Positions 38,796-47,403 of a stretch of 64,000 bases of DNA are shown one piece after another. The notes beneath the pieces are model-generated. The model did no database searches, had not been told where the DNA came from, and worked only from the letters and a program-made list of their open reading frames with translations. The first letter of the stretch is position 1, and each line of letters begins with the position of its first letter. This DNA is from Olsenella profusa DSM 13989. GTDB taxonomy: Bacteria; Actinomycetota; Coriobacteriia; Coriobacteriales; Atopobiaceae. The position numbers and the translations under genes were made by a program. The DNA is taken from NCBI RefSeq assembly GCF_030811115.1, contig NZ_JAUSQK010000001.1, positions 1,984,001 through 2,048,000 on the forward strand. The letters are read 5' to 3'.

Positions 38796-39962
38796 ATGAG
38801 CATCTATCTTGACAATGCTAGCACAACATTTCCCAAGCCCGAGGTGGTGCCCCAGGCGGTCGTGGACTACATGACGCGGATGGGCGCCAACGTGGGACGC
38901 GGGTCATATGGGGAGGCCTATAGGGTCGAGTCGATGGTCTACGAGACGCGCGAGCTCATCGCAGGGCTCTTTGACGCGTCCGACTGTCGCAACGTGGCCT
39001 TCACGCGCAACGTGACGGAGGGCCTCAACGCCCTCATCAAGGGCTATCTCCACGCGGGGGATCACGTGATCGTCTCCTCCATGGAGCACAACGCCGTCAT
39101 GAGGCCCCTCGTCCAGGTGGGGCGCTGGGGCGTCTCGTTCACACGGGCGCCCTGTGACGGGACGGGTGCCCTCATCCTGGATGAGCTGGAGGGCTGCCTG
39201 CGTCCCAACACAGTGGCCGTCATCATGCTGCACGCGAGCAACGTGACGGGCACGGTCATGCCCGCCGCCGAGGTAGGCGCCTTCTGCCATGCCCATGGGC
39301 TGCGCTTCTTCCTGGATACGGCACAGTCGGCGGGGGTCATTCCCGTGGACATGGGCTCCATGGGCGTCGATGCCGTTGCCTTCACGGGCCACAAGGCGCT
39401 GCTGGGTCCCCAGGGGATAGGCGGCCTCGTGCTCGCCGAGGACCTGGTGGGCCAGCTCGAGCTGCTCGTGACGGGTGGCACGGGGAGCATGAGCCACAGG
39501 GAGGAGACACCCAGCTTCATGCCCGATCGCATGGAGGCCGGCACACCCAACCTCCCGGGCATCGCCGGCCTGCACGCCTCGCTGGGCTGGCTGCGCACGC
39601 GGGGCATCGACTCCGTGCGCGGGCACGAGCTTGCGCTGGTGGGACGCTTCCTCGAGGGCGTCCGGGCACTTGAGGCGAAGGGCCTCGTGCGTCTTGTGGG
39701 CAGGCACGACTGCGAGGGCAGGGTGGGCGTCGTCTCCGTGGCGACGCCCCAGGCGGACGCGGCCGAGGTGGCGGGTCTCATGGAGGAGCGCTTTGGCATC
39801 CTCACGCGGGTGGGTCTCCACTGCGCCCCTTCGGCGCACAGGACCTGTGGCACCTACCCCGCGGGGACCATCCGCTTCTCCTTCGGCTTCGCCAACGACG
39901 AGGACGACGTGGATGCCGCCCTCGCTGCGCTCGAGGCGTGCTGTCGGGATCAGGGCAGGTAG
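38796..39962 (+). CDS. Cysteine desulfurase-like class V aminotransferase (selenium-associated)
   Basis: A 388-residue PLP enzyme of the NifS/SufS fold, which could take S from cysteine or Se from selenocysteine. It begins SIYLDNASTTFPKPEVV, holds the PLP lysine in AFTGHKALLGPQGIGGL and the catalytic cysteine in VGLHCAPSAHRTCGT. The ATG at 38796 opens the conserved start. A paralogue is encoded at 58547 next to yedF. The neighbours (yedE, TusA-like, selD) suggest it delivers selenium for selenophosphate. Confidence 0.88.
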   Translation: MSIYLDNASTTFPKPEVVPQAVVDYMTRMGANVGRGSYGEAYRVESMVYETRELIAGLFDASDCRNVAFTRNVTEGLNALIKGYLHAGDHVIVSSMEHNAVMRPLVQVGRWGVSFTRAPCDGTGALILDELEGCLRPNTVAVIMLHASNVTGTVMPAAEVGAFCHAHGLRFFLDTAQSAGVIPVDMGSMGVDAVAFTGHKALLGPQGIGGLVLAEDLVGQLELLVTGGTGSMSHREETPSFMPDRMEAGTPNLPGIAGLHASLGWLRTRGIDSVRGHELALVGRFLEGVRALEAKGLVRLVGRHDCEGRVGVVSVATPQADAAEVAGLMEERFGILTRVGLHCAPSAHRTCGTYPAGTIRFSFGFANDEDDVDAALAALEACCRDQGR

Positions 39963-40031
39963 ACGGTGGCCCCTCGTGGGGGAGCTGTGTGGGATTGGGG
40001 GTAGGGGTAGGGTTCAGAATGTATCGGGTAT

Positions 40032-40057
40032 TATAAATGTGATTAGTAGTATTTATA
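40032..40057. promoter_or_regulatory. Inverted repeat in the selD promoter region
   Basis: TATAAAT (40032-40038) and ATTTATA (40051-40057) flank GTGATTAGTAGT. It lies just upstream of the GGAGG for selD and could be an operator or part of the promoter. Confidence 0.35.
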
Positions 40058-40076
40058 GAGGGAGGTGGGGACAGGT

Positions 40077-41129
40077 ATGTCCACAAAGGAAGTCAGGCTC
40101 ACCGAGCTGACCAAGGCGGCCGGTTGAGCCGCCAAGCTGGCACCTGGTGCCCTTGCGCAAGTTTTGCGCAACCTGCCCAACCTGCGTGATGACCGCATGC
40201 TCATCGGCTACGACACGGCGGATGACGCCTGTGTGTATCAGGTGAGCGATGACCTCGTCCTCATCAACACCGTCGACTTCTTCCCGCCCATGGTGGATGA
40301 CCCGTTCACCTTCGGCCAGATCGCGGCGGCCAACGCCCTCTCCGACGTGTGGGCCATGGGCGGCACGCCCACCATGGCCATGAACCTCCTCTGCTTCCCC
40401 AACTGCCTTGACGTGGAGGTGGCGGGCGAGATCCTCGCTGGCGGCTCCGACAAGGCCATGGAGGCGGGCTGCACCATCGCCGGAGGGCACACCATATCGG
40501 ATGACGAGCCCAAGTATGGCATGTGCGTCACGGGCTTCGCCAAGCCCGAGGAGATCCTCGCCAACGCCGGCGCCCATGAGGGTGACCTCCTCGTGCTCAC
40601 CAAGGAGATCGGTACGGGCGTCCTCACGACGGCCATCAAGGGCGGCGAGATCACCGACGAGCGCCTGGAGCGCCACGTGGTCGACAACATGCGCACACTC
40701 AACAAGTACGGTGCGGAGGCGGCTCGTGGGCTCAAGCTCCACGCCTGCACGGACATCACGGGCTTTGGCCTAGCCGGTCACCTCTGTGAGATGGCCGAGG
40801 GAGCGGGGCTCACGGCCACGCTCCATGCGAACAGGGTGCCCCTGCTGCCGCGTGCCCTCGACATGTCGCGTATGGGCATGCACCCCCAGGGCACCTATAA
40901 CAACCGTGGCTACTTCATGGACCGCGTGACGTTCGACGAGGGTGTCGACCAGGCGCGTGCGGACCTCATGTACGACCCGCAGACCTCGGGTGGCCTGCTC
41001 TTCGCCCTTCCCGAGATCGATGCCAACCTGCTGGTGGACCGCCTGGGCCTGCAAGGCATCCGCGGCGCCATCGTGGGCGAGTTCGCGCCGCGCGAGGAGG
41101 GCGCTCCCTTCGTGCGTGTGGTGCGGTAG
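40077..41129 (+). CDS. selD: Selenide, water dikinase, itself a selenoprotein (Sec17)
   Basis: A 350-residue enzyme that makes selenophosphate from selenide and ATP. The TGA at 40125-40127 is codon 17 in LTKAAG-U-AAKLAPGAL, exactly where other SelD proteins have catalytic Cys or Sec before a conserved Lys. After it come the metal/ATP motifs DDACVYQV, TVDFFPPMVDDPFTFGQIAA and ANALSDVWAMGGTP, and FGLAGHLCEMAEG. The ATG at 40077 follows GGAGGTGGGG. If the stop were taken literally the protein would begin at residue 30 without its active site. Sec-SelD makes the enzyme dependent on its own product. Confidence 0.93.
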
Positions 41130-41177
41130 CGCGTAGCATGTCTTGAGCAGGTGGAAAGGCCTGCTTGCGTTGCATGG

Positions 41178-41210
41178 GGGTCCCCGGGCGCTGACAACGC
41201 CCGGGGACCC
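41178..41210 (+). terminator. Strong hairpin after selD
   Basis: GGGTCCCCGGGCG (41178-41190) and CGCCCGGGGACCC (41198-41210) are perfect 13-base complements around CTGACAA. A weak T-rich tail follows. Confidence 0.7.
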
Positions 41211-41255
41211 GTGACGCTTCCTATTTCGGGGGGACGTGGCTAGGAAGGTGAGGGA

Positions 41256-41726
41256 GTGATCACGATAGAGGTCCCCGCACGAGGGACGCTGAGGATTTCC
41301 AAGCTGGTCCTCGACTACAACGGCACGATTGCCATGGATGGTGCCCTTGCGCGTGGCGTGAGCGAGAGGATCCATCGCCTGTCTCGTGCCATTGGGGACA
41401 TCGTCGTCGTGACCGCTGACACCTATGGTACGGTTGCGCGCGTATGTGCGGAGCTCCCGGTACGCGTCGTCACCTTCCCATCTGGGGAGGCTGCGGGCGA
41501 GAAGGCTCGCATCGTGCAATCCCTGGGCGGCGAAGTCTGCTGCATGGGCAATGGCTATAATGACAGGCTCATGTTCGACGCGGCGGCGCTCTCGATTGCC
41601 GTCATGGATGCGGAGGGGACGTCTGCGGCGCTTCTGCCCCATGCCGACATCCTGGCGCGCAGCGCAGCGGAAGCGCTCGATCTTCTGCTCAACGTCGACA
41701 GGATGCGGGCGACGCTCAGGGGGTAG
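41256..41726 (+). CDS. HAD-like phosphatase (soluble P-type ATPase-like)
   Basis: A 156-residue HAD-superfamily protein. The first motif reads LVLDYNGTIAMDG, with the nucleophilic Asp but Asn in place of the usual second Asp; the last reads CCMGNGYNDRLMFD with the metal Asp. This variant resembles the small family likened to P-type ATPase catalytic domains, whose role is unknown. It starts at a GTG after AAGGTGAGG. It is followed closely by the glycosyltransferase, so the two may be cotranscribed. Confidence 0.7.
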   Translation: MITIEVPARGTLRISKLVLDYNGTIAMDGALARGVSERIHRLSRAIGDIVVVTADTYGTVARVCAELPVRVVTFPSGEAAGEKARIVQSLGGEVCCMGNGYNDRLMFDAAALSIAVMDAEGTSAALLPHADILARSAAEALDLLLNVDRMRATLRG

Positions 41727-41733
41727 GAGGCCC

Positions 41734-42975
41734 ATGCGCATACTCAACGTGACGGCCCAGAAGCCGGACAGCACGGGAAGTGGTGTCTACCTCTCCGAGC
41801 TGGTGCGAGCCGAGGTCGCCTTGGGCCATGAGACGGCCGTGCTCTGTGGCGTCGCCGCCACCGACGAGGTGACCTCGCTGCCCACACGGACGGCGCTCTC
41901 CTGCGTGCGCTTCGAGACCGAGGGGCTGCCCTTTTCCGTCTGTGGCATGTCGGACACCATGCCCTATTCCTCGACGCGCTACCGCGACCTCACCGAGGGG
42001 CAGGCCGAATGCCTTGAGCAGGCGTTTCGCAGGGCGATCCGCAGGGTCGTGGGCTCCTTCCGGCCGGACCTCATCGTCTGCCACCACCTCTTCCTCGTGA
42101 CCTCGCTCGTGCGCGAGGAGGTGCGCTCCTGCCCGGTGGTGGGCATCTGTCACTCCACGGGCCTCAGGCAGCTGGCCCACCACGCCCTCGCCTCACGGGG
42201 CCCCTGGGGCGAGGCGCTCGAGGGGCGCATCCGCCGCGACGTCGCTGCGCTCGACGCCATCTGCGCCCTGCACCAGGAGCAGGCGAACCAGATCCAGGCC
42301 GCCTTCGACTGCGAGGCAGGCCGGGTGTACGTGATCGGCACGGGCTACAACGCCCACATATTCTCGCCGGACGCGTCCGTCGAACGCCGAGCCGGTGCCG
42401 TGGTGTATGCGGGCAAGATCTGGCGGAAGAAGGGCGTGGCCTCCCTGATCGAGGCCTGCTCCCACATCGCTCCCCACGAGCCTGCGGCGCCGCTCTCGCT
42501 GACGCTCTGCGGTGGCCGCAGCAACAACGAGGGGGAGTACGAGGGCATCGTGCGCGCCGCCGCGGTGGCACCCTGGCCCATCGAGCTCGTCGGACGGCTG
42601 AGCCAGCGGGACCTGGCCCGGCGCTATCGCGAGGCCGAGGTCTTCGTGCTACCCTCCTTCTTCGAGGGCCTGCCTCTGGTGACCATCGAGGCTCTGGCTT
42701 GCGGCTGCAAGGTGGTCATGACCGACCTTCCCGGCATCAGGCCCTGGGTCGCGGAGAACCTTGTGGATGCGCCCATCTGGTGGGTGAAGCCACCGCGCAT
42801 GGCCAGCGTGGACGAGCCCGTGCCCGAGGACCTTCCTGCCTTTGCGGGAAGGCTCAAGGCAGCGCTCCTCGCGGCTCTGGCGACACCATCCACGCCCTGT
42901 GACACCACGGCCCTCTCGTGGGAGAGCGTCTGCGAGCGCCTGCTGGGCATCGTGGGAGAGGGGCAGTCCTCATGA
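41734..42975 (+). CDS. Glycosyltransferase family 4-type protein
   Basis: A 413-residue GT-B glycosyltransferase. The acceptor half opens MRILNVTAQKPDSTGSGVYL with the Gly-rich loop. The donor half holds VVYAGKIWRKKGVASLIEA and VFVLPSFFEGLPLVTIEALA, the typical EX7E-like nucleotide-sugar motif. The substrate is unknown. The ATG follows TAGGAGGCCC, eight bases after the HAD gene, and the stop codon overlaps the start of the next permease (ATGA). Confidence 0.85.
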   Translation: MRILNVTAQKPDSTGSGVYLSELVRAEVALGHETAVLCGVAATDEVTSLPTRTALSCVRFETEGLPFSVCGMSDTMPYSSTRYRDLTEGQAECLEQAFRRAIRRVVGSFRPDLIVCHHLFLVTSLVREEVRSCPVVGICHSTGLRQLAHHALASRGPWGEALEGRIRRDVAALDAICALHQEQANQIQAAFDCEAGRVYVIGTGYNAHIFSPDASVERRAGAVVYAGKIWRKKGVASLIEACSHIAPHEPAAPLSLTLCGGRSNNEGEYEGIVRAAAVAPWPIELVGRLSQRDLARRYREAEVFVLPSFFEGLPLVTIEALACGCKVVMTDLPGIRPWVAENLVDAPIWWVKPPRMASVDEPVPEDLPAFAGRLKAALLAALATPSTPCDTTALSWESVCERLLGIVGEGQSS

Positions 42976-44597
42976 GGGAGCGACGGATCCCCTCGCGTCT
43001 GCTCTCGGTCCTCGCCTGCCTGGTTGCCGTCGGCAGCGTGCTCCTCTTCGTCGCCTACCCGCTCCTGCGCATGGTTGCGCAGGTGTTTGCGGGGGGCCTC
43101 AGCCTTGCGGACTGTGGCGAGGTCCTCTCCTCCCAGTTAGGCGTGATAGGGGGGAGCGTGGGCGTGGCGGCGCTTGCCGCCTGTGCCTCCACGGTGCTTG
43201 CCTTGGCAATCGCCCTGGTCATTGCCTTTGGCAACCGCATGCTCGGCCGCCTCATGGTGGGCGTTGCCACCATGAGCATCATCTCACCGCCCTTCGTGGC
43301 ATCGCTCGCCTACATCATGCTCTTCGGGCGGCGCGGCCTCGTCACCCACGGCATCCTCGGCCTCGACGTCTCCCCCTATGGCTGGCAGGGCGTCGTCGTC
43401 ATGCAGGTGCTCTTCTTCTCGGCGATCAACGTCCTCATGCTGGCGAGCGTCCTGCGGCGCCTCGACGGCCGCCTGCTCGATGCCGCCCGCGACCTCGGTG
43501 CGTCGGCGGGACGAGTGCTGATGGACGTCGTGCTGCCGCTTCTGGCTCCCACGATGCTCTCCTGCGCCCTGCTCACCTTCGTGCGGTCGCTCTCGGACTA
43601 CGGCACCCCGGTGGTCATCGGTGGCAGCTTCGAGACGATCTCGTCCGAGATCTACCTGCAGGTCGTGGGCTACTCCGACCTCGGCACCTCGGCTCTGCTC
43701 AACCTCCTGCTCATGGTCATCGCCATCATCGTCTTCATGGGCTACGGCAGGCTGGGCGTGCGCTCCGAGCGGCTGGTCGCGCCGGCGGGCGCCCGCTCGG
43801 CAGGGGAGGGGCGACCCCTGCGCCTGGGTGGCCCCCTGGGCGTCCTCGCCTACGTGCTGGCCCTCCTCTTCCTCGCCTTCATGGCCGTGCTCTATGCGAC
43901 GATCGTCCGCACTGCCTTCTCGAGCGGCATAGGCTGGGCTGCGCAGCCCTCCCTGGCCAACCTGGAGCACCTGGCGAGCTTCAACCTCGCAAGCCTGTGG
44001 CGCAGCCTCGCCTATGCGGGCCTTGCGGCCGCCCTTGCCACCCTGCTCGCCATGGTGATCGCCTACTTCGTGCACCGCCGCAAGGTGGTGGGCGGGGGTG
44101 TGCTGGAGTTCCTCGTCACCCTCCCCTACCTCATCCCAGGCACCTGCTTTGGCCTGGGCTACCTGCTCGCCTTCAACTCGCTGCCGCTCAAGCTCACGGG
44201 CACGGCGGCCATCATCGTGCTCGTGCTCGTCTTCAAGCAGCTTGCCATCTCGGAACAGACCTTCTCCCAGTCCATGGCGCAGATCAGCCCCGAGCTCGAC
44301 ATGGCCGCACGCGACCTGGGAGCCTCGCGCCTGGGGGTCTTTGCGGACGTGATCGCCCCCAACCTGAGCGGCGCCACCCTGGTGAGCCTCGTGAACGTGT
44401 TCTCCTCGTCCATGGTCGCCTACGGGGCGGTGCTCTTCCTGGTGAGCGCTGGCCACAAGATCGCCGTGTTCGAGCTCTTCGATGCCCTGAGCGGGGGCAA
44501 GTACGGTGCCGCGGCCATGATGTCGGTGGCCATCCTGGCCGTGACCCTTGCCGTGAACGCGGGCCTCACGCTTTCCGTCGGCACAAGGAGGAACTAG
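42972..44597 (+). CDS. ABC transporter permease, FbpB-like (fused double permease)
   Basis: A 541-residue membrane protein with two permease halves in one chain, each with about six helices, as in Fe3+ and 2-aminoethylphosphonate importers. The EAA-type docking loops appear at LLDAARDLGASAGRVLMDVV and LDMAARDLGASRLGVFADVI. It overlaps the glycosyltransferase stop by four bases and precedes the ATPase by one base, giving a tightly coupled operon. Confidence 0.9.
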   Translation: MRERRIPSRLLSVLACLVAVGSVLLFVAYPLLRMVAQVFAGGLSLADCGEVLSSQLGVIGGSVGVAALAACASTVLALAIALVIAFGNRMLGRLMVGVATMSIISPPFVASLAYIMLFGRRGLVTHGILGLDVSPYGWQGVVVMQVLFFSAINVLMLASVLRRLDGRLLDAARDLGASAGRVLMDVVLPLLAPTMLSCALLTFVRSLSDYGTPVVIGGSFETISSEIYLQVVGYSDLGTSALLNLLLMVIAIIVFMGYGRLGVRSERLVAPAGARSAGEGRPLRLGGPLGVLAYVLALLFLAFMAVLYATIVRTAFSSGIGWAAQPSLANLEHLASFNLASLWRSLAYAGLAAALATLLAMVIAYFVHRRKVVGGGVLEFLVTLPYLIPGTCFGLGYLLAFNSLPLKLTGTAAIIVLVLVFKQLAISEQTFSQSMAQISPELDMAARDLGASRLGVFADVIAPNLSGATLVSLVNVFSSSMVAYGAVLFLVSAGHKIAVFELFDALSGGKYGAAAMMSVAILAVTLAVNAGLTLSVGTRRN

Positions 44598-44598
44598 C

Positions 44599-45558
44599 AT
44601 GCTCTTGGAGATACGCGGCCTCAGGAAGGGCTTCGGCGAGCGCACCGTCATCAGGGACCTGGACCTCTCCGTCGAGCGGGGCGAGCTCGTGTGCCTGCTG
44701 GGCTCGTCGGGCTGTGGCAAGACGACCACCCTGCGCATGGTGGGCGGCTACCTGGACGCGGATGCGGGGTCCATCCGCCTCGATGGGCAGGACATCACCC
44801 GTCTGCCCCCGGAGGCGCGCCCGGTGTCCACCGTCTTCCAGTCCTACGCACTCTTCCCTCACCTCAACGTGGTGGAGAACGTCGCCTATGGCCTCAAGTT
44901 CCAGAGGCTGGGGAAGGCGGAGGCGCGCAGGCGTGCCCTGGGGATGCTCGAGGCGGTGGACATGGCAGCCTATGCCGAGGCGCGCGTGAGCGAGATCTCC
45001 GGCGGTCAGCAGCAGCGCGTGGCCCTGGCCCGCTCCCTGGTGCTCAATCCCAAGCTCCTCCTTTTGGATGAGCCCCTCTCCAACCTGGATGCCGCCCTGC
45101 GCACCCGCATGCGCGCCGAGATCAAGGGCATCCAGCGCTCCTTCGGCGTGGCCATGCTCTTCGTGACCCATGACCAAAAGGAGGCCATGACCTTGGGAGA
45201 TAGGGTGGCCATCCTGCACGATGGTAGGCTCGAGCAGGTCGCGTCTCCCGAGGAGGTCTACAATCATCCAGCCACCGAGTACTGCGCCCGCTTCCTCGGA
45301 GCGCTCAACTCGCTGGTATGGCAGGGAGAGGCCGTCCACTTCCGCCCCGAGGACGTGTGCGTGCGGACGGGTGGCTCCCTTACGGGGACGGTCGTCTCCA
45401 GCGTCTTTCTGGGCGACCGGCGCGAGTGCACGGTGGACGTGGCGGGGTCGCTCGTCATGCTGCGTACGGACAAGGACCTAGCGCCTGTTGTGGGAAATGG
45501 CATCTCCTTCGACATAGTACGGGAAACGACATGGAAGGATGGGACGCATGAGGACTGA
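44599..45558 (+). CDS. ABC transporter ATP-binding protein, FbpC/PotA-like
   Basis: A 319-residue ATPase. Walker A is GSSGCGKTT, the signature ISGGQQQR and Walker B LLLDEPLSNLD; a C-terminal TOBE-type domain (VHFRPEDVCV) fits the iron/polyamine/phosphonate importer class. Its last 11 bases overlap the start of the binding protein. Confidence 0.92.
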   Translation: MLLEIRGLRKGFGERTVIRDLDLSVERGELVCLLGSSGCGKTTTLRMVGGYLDADAGSIRLDGQDITRLPPEARPVSTVFQSYALFPHLNVVENVAYGLKFQRLGKAEARRRALGMLEAVDMAAYAEARVSEISGGQQQRVALARSLVLNPKLLLLDEPLSNLDAALRTRMRAEIKGIQRSFGVAMLFVTHDQKEAMTLGDRVAILHDGRLEQVASPEEVYNHPATEYCARFLGALNSLVWQGEAVHFRPEDVCVRTGGSLTGTVVSSVFLGDRRECTVDVAGSLVMLRTDKDLAPVVGNGISFDIVRETTWKDGTHED

Positions 45559-46657
45559 CATCTCCAGGAGGGCGCTCGTTGCTGGTGCCGTGGCGCTTGT
45601 CCCCACCCTGGGACTGGCTGCCTGCGGTGGCGCCACGACGACAAGCCCCAAGGGGGAGCAGGGCAGCGAGGATACGGGTGGCAACCCCCTCGGTCTGCAT
45701 TCCGACTCGGGCAAGACCCTCAAGGTGGTTTGCACCAACGAGACGTACAAGAAGCTCTTCGACAAGTTCACCGCCGAGGTGGGCCCGGCCGTGGAGTTCG
45801 TCTCCATGTCCTCGGGCGAGGTGCTCTCCAAGATCAAGGCCGAAGGCGGCGCTCCCACGGCCGACCTCTGGTTTGGCGGTGGCATCGACTCCTTCATGAG
45901 TGCCAAGGACCAGGGCCTTCTCGAGAAGGTGGACTTCGACGCGGCAGCCGACTTCGCCACGGGCTTCAAGGACGAGGGCAACCATTGGTTCTCCAAGGGC
46001 CTCACCATCGTAGGCTTCATCGTGAACGATGACATCCTCGCCGAGAAGGGCATGGACAAGCTCAGCTCATGGGCGGACCTCACCGACACGAGCCTCAAGG
46101 ATGAGATCCTCATGTCCACCCCGGCCGTCTCGGGCACCAACTACGCGGCGGTTAACGCCCTCCTGCAGAACATGGGCGAGGATGCGGGATGGAGGTATCT
46201 CGCTGCCCTCAACGAGAACATCCCCTACTACACCAAGCGTGGCTCCGATCCCTCCACGCGCGTCGCTGCCGGCGAGGCCGCGGTGGGCATCACCTATATC
46301 GATCACACGCTCGATGAGACCCTTGCGAGCGGCAGCCTCGAGCTCGTCTATCCCAGCGAGGGGCTCCCATACATGCCCGACGGCGTGGCGGCCTTCGCGG
46401 GTGCCGACGACCTGGACGATGCCAAGCTCTTCATCGAGTGGCTCTTCTCGAGTGACGAGAACCTCCAGACCCTCGTGGCGATCGACCAGAAGAGTACCAT
46501 CCTCTCGGTGCTGCCCAAGACCTCGGGCATCGAGGCGGACTACAGCTCCGAGCAGCTCATGCGGGAGGACCTCTCGCTCTTTGGGTCACAGCGCGACGAC
46601 ATCCTGGCCAAGTGGTCCGAGATGACCTCGGGCAAGGAGGTCAGGAGCGACACGTAG
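45548..46657 (+). CDS. ABC transporter substrate-binding lipoprotein, FbpA/PhnS-like
   Basis: A 369-residue binding protein with a lipoprotein signal (ISRRALVAGAVALVPTLGLA then ACGG) and a twin-arginine start. The mature part (LKVVCTNETYKKLFDKFTAE, TADLWFGGGIDSFMSAKDQG) fits the bacterial iron-binding type fold, which also includes phosphonate binders. I see no clear run of Tyr ligands that would settle iron. It completes the importer that starts at 42972 and is closed by a strong terminator. Confidence 0.87.
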   Translation: MRTDISRRALVAGAVALVPTLGLAACGGATTTSPKGEQGSEDTGGNPLGLHSDSGKTLKVVCTNETYKKLFDKFTAEVGPAVEFVSMSSGEVLSKIKAEGGAPTADLWFGGGIDSFMSAKDQGLLEKVDFDAAADFATGFKDEGNHWFSKGLTIVGFIVNDDILAEKGMDKLSSWADLTDTSLKDEILMSTPAVSGTNYAAVNALLQNMGEDAGWRYLAALNENIPYYTKRGSDPSTRVAAGEAAVGITYIDHTLDETLASGSLELVYPSEGLPYMPDGVAAFAGADDLDDAKLFIEWLFSSDENLQTLVAIDQKSTILSVLPKTSGIEADYSSEQLMREDLSLFGSQRDDILAKWSEMTSGKEVRSDT

Positions 46658-46698
46658 GGGGGCGATTCCGAGCGGGGAACACCCTCAACCCTGATGTA

Positions 46699-46735
46699 GG
46701 GACCGGCCACACGAGCTGTGGTCGGTCCCTTCTTT
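46699..46735 (+). terminator. Strong rho-independent terminator
   Basis: GGGACCGGCCACA and TGTGGTCGGTCCC pair almost perfectly (one mismatch pair) around CGAGC and are followed by TTCTTT. Confidence 0.88.
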
Positions 46736-46739
46736 GCGG

Positions 46740-47403
46740 GTCCGTAAAACAAGAACAAAGAACAGATCTAGTCACATTCTTCTTCTCGCTGCCCAAACTA
46801 CTGCTATCTGAATTCTATCCTGGTCATTTTCGATGTTGAGGGCTTCTGGGACTACTGACATTATCGCCCCTGCTGCCATACCCATAATGGCTCTGCCATC
46901 CGGTCCCGCGACTCCGGGGGCGCAGGGTCCGGGTCGCTTGATGTGGCTACTGCTAGGTATGTAATGGTTTGGATTATAAAACAACAGCTATAAATGTATA
47001 TCGTGTGGAGAGCAGTCATCATTCAGGCACCGTTGAGGTGAGATTTCACCCACGCTTGGCGCGAAGCTCCAGCTCACAGGACAGAGCTTTGGCAAGTTGA
47101 TTTAGAGTATCTATGACGATTCGAAAAAGCTATCTGTCCGTCTTGGCCCTGGGCGGGTTTCCGCAATGAGAGGGCGTCGGGCACATCAGCTCTGACTCGC
47201 CAGCGGCCCGTTCGGTCGACGGGCGCCACGAGACGGATCTGACGGAAACCCCAGGCGCACCTGTCCGCCAAAAGGCGAGAGAGGTCAGCATCCGATTGTC
47301 TGTCGTGTCGAGAGAGACGGAAGGGGGGCGCGGCCAATCCAGACGCTATCGAGATGCATCCTTTGAGCATGCAGCCTATGGAGAGAGTCAGGAGGAGGAA
47401 TCA
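46740..47403. other. Gene-poor stretch of 660 bases
   Basis: I find no supported gene between the Fbp-type operon and the DUF5058 gene. Small frames on the minus strand (46772-46984 and 47074-47370) have no ribosome site or recognisable family, although the second has a protein-like stretch (CAWGFRQIRLVAPVDRTG). The AT-rich zone at about 46970-47010 could hold a promoter for the downstream operon, with a long leader. That leader contains the inverted-repeat structure at 47148-47255. Confidence 0.5.
47148..47255. promoter_or_regulatory. Candidate structured leader RNA upstream of the DUF5058 operon
   Basis: CCTGGGCGGGTTTCCG (47148-47163) pairs with CGGAAACCCCAGG (47243-47255) through 9 plus 4 base pairs with one 3-base bulge. 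Inside are GGCGTC/GACTCGCC (about 47173-47201, one bulge) and GCCCG/CGGGC (47206-47224). Together they would make a three-way junction about 150 bases upstream of the start codon. It matches no riboswitch class I know. It could also be a decayed element, and pairing is cheap in GC-rich DNA. Confidence 0.3.

Noticed and set aside
46772-46984. A 70-codon minus-strand frame
   Set aside because: No ribosome site, no family, and it crosses an AT-rich promoter-like zone; kept only as part of the gene-poor stretch.
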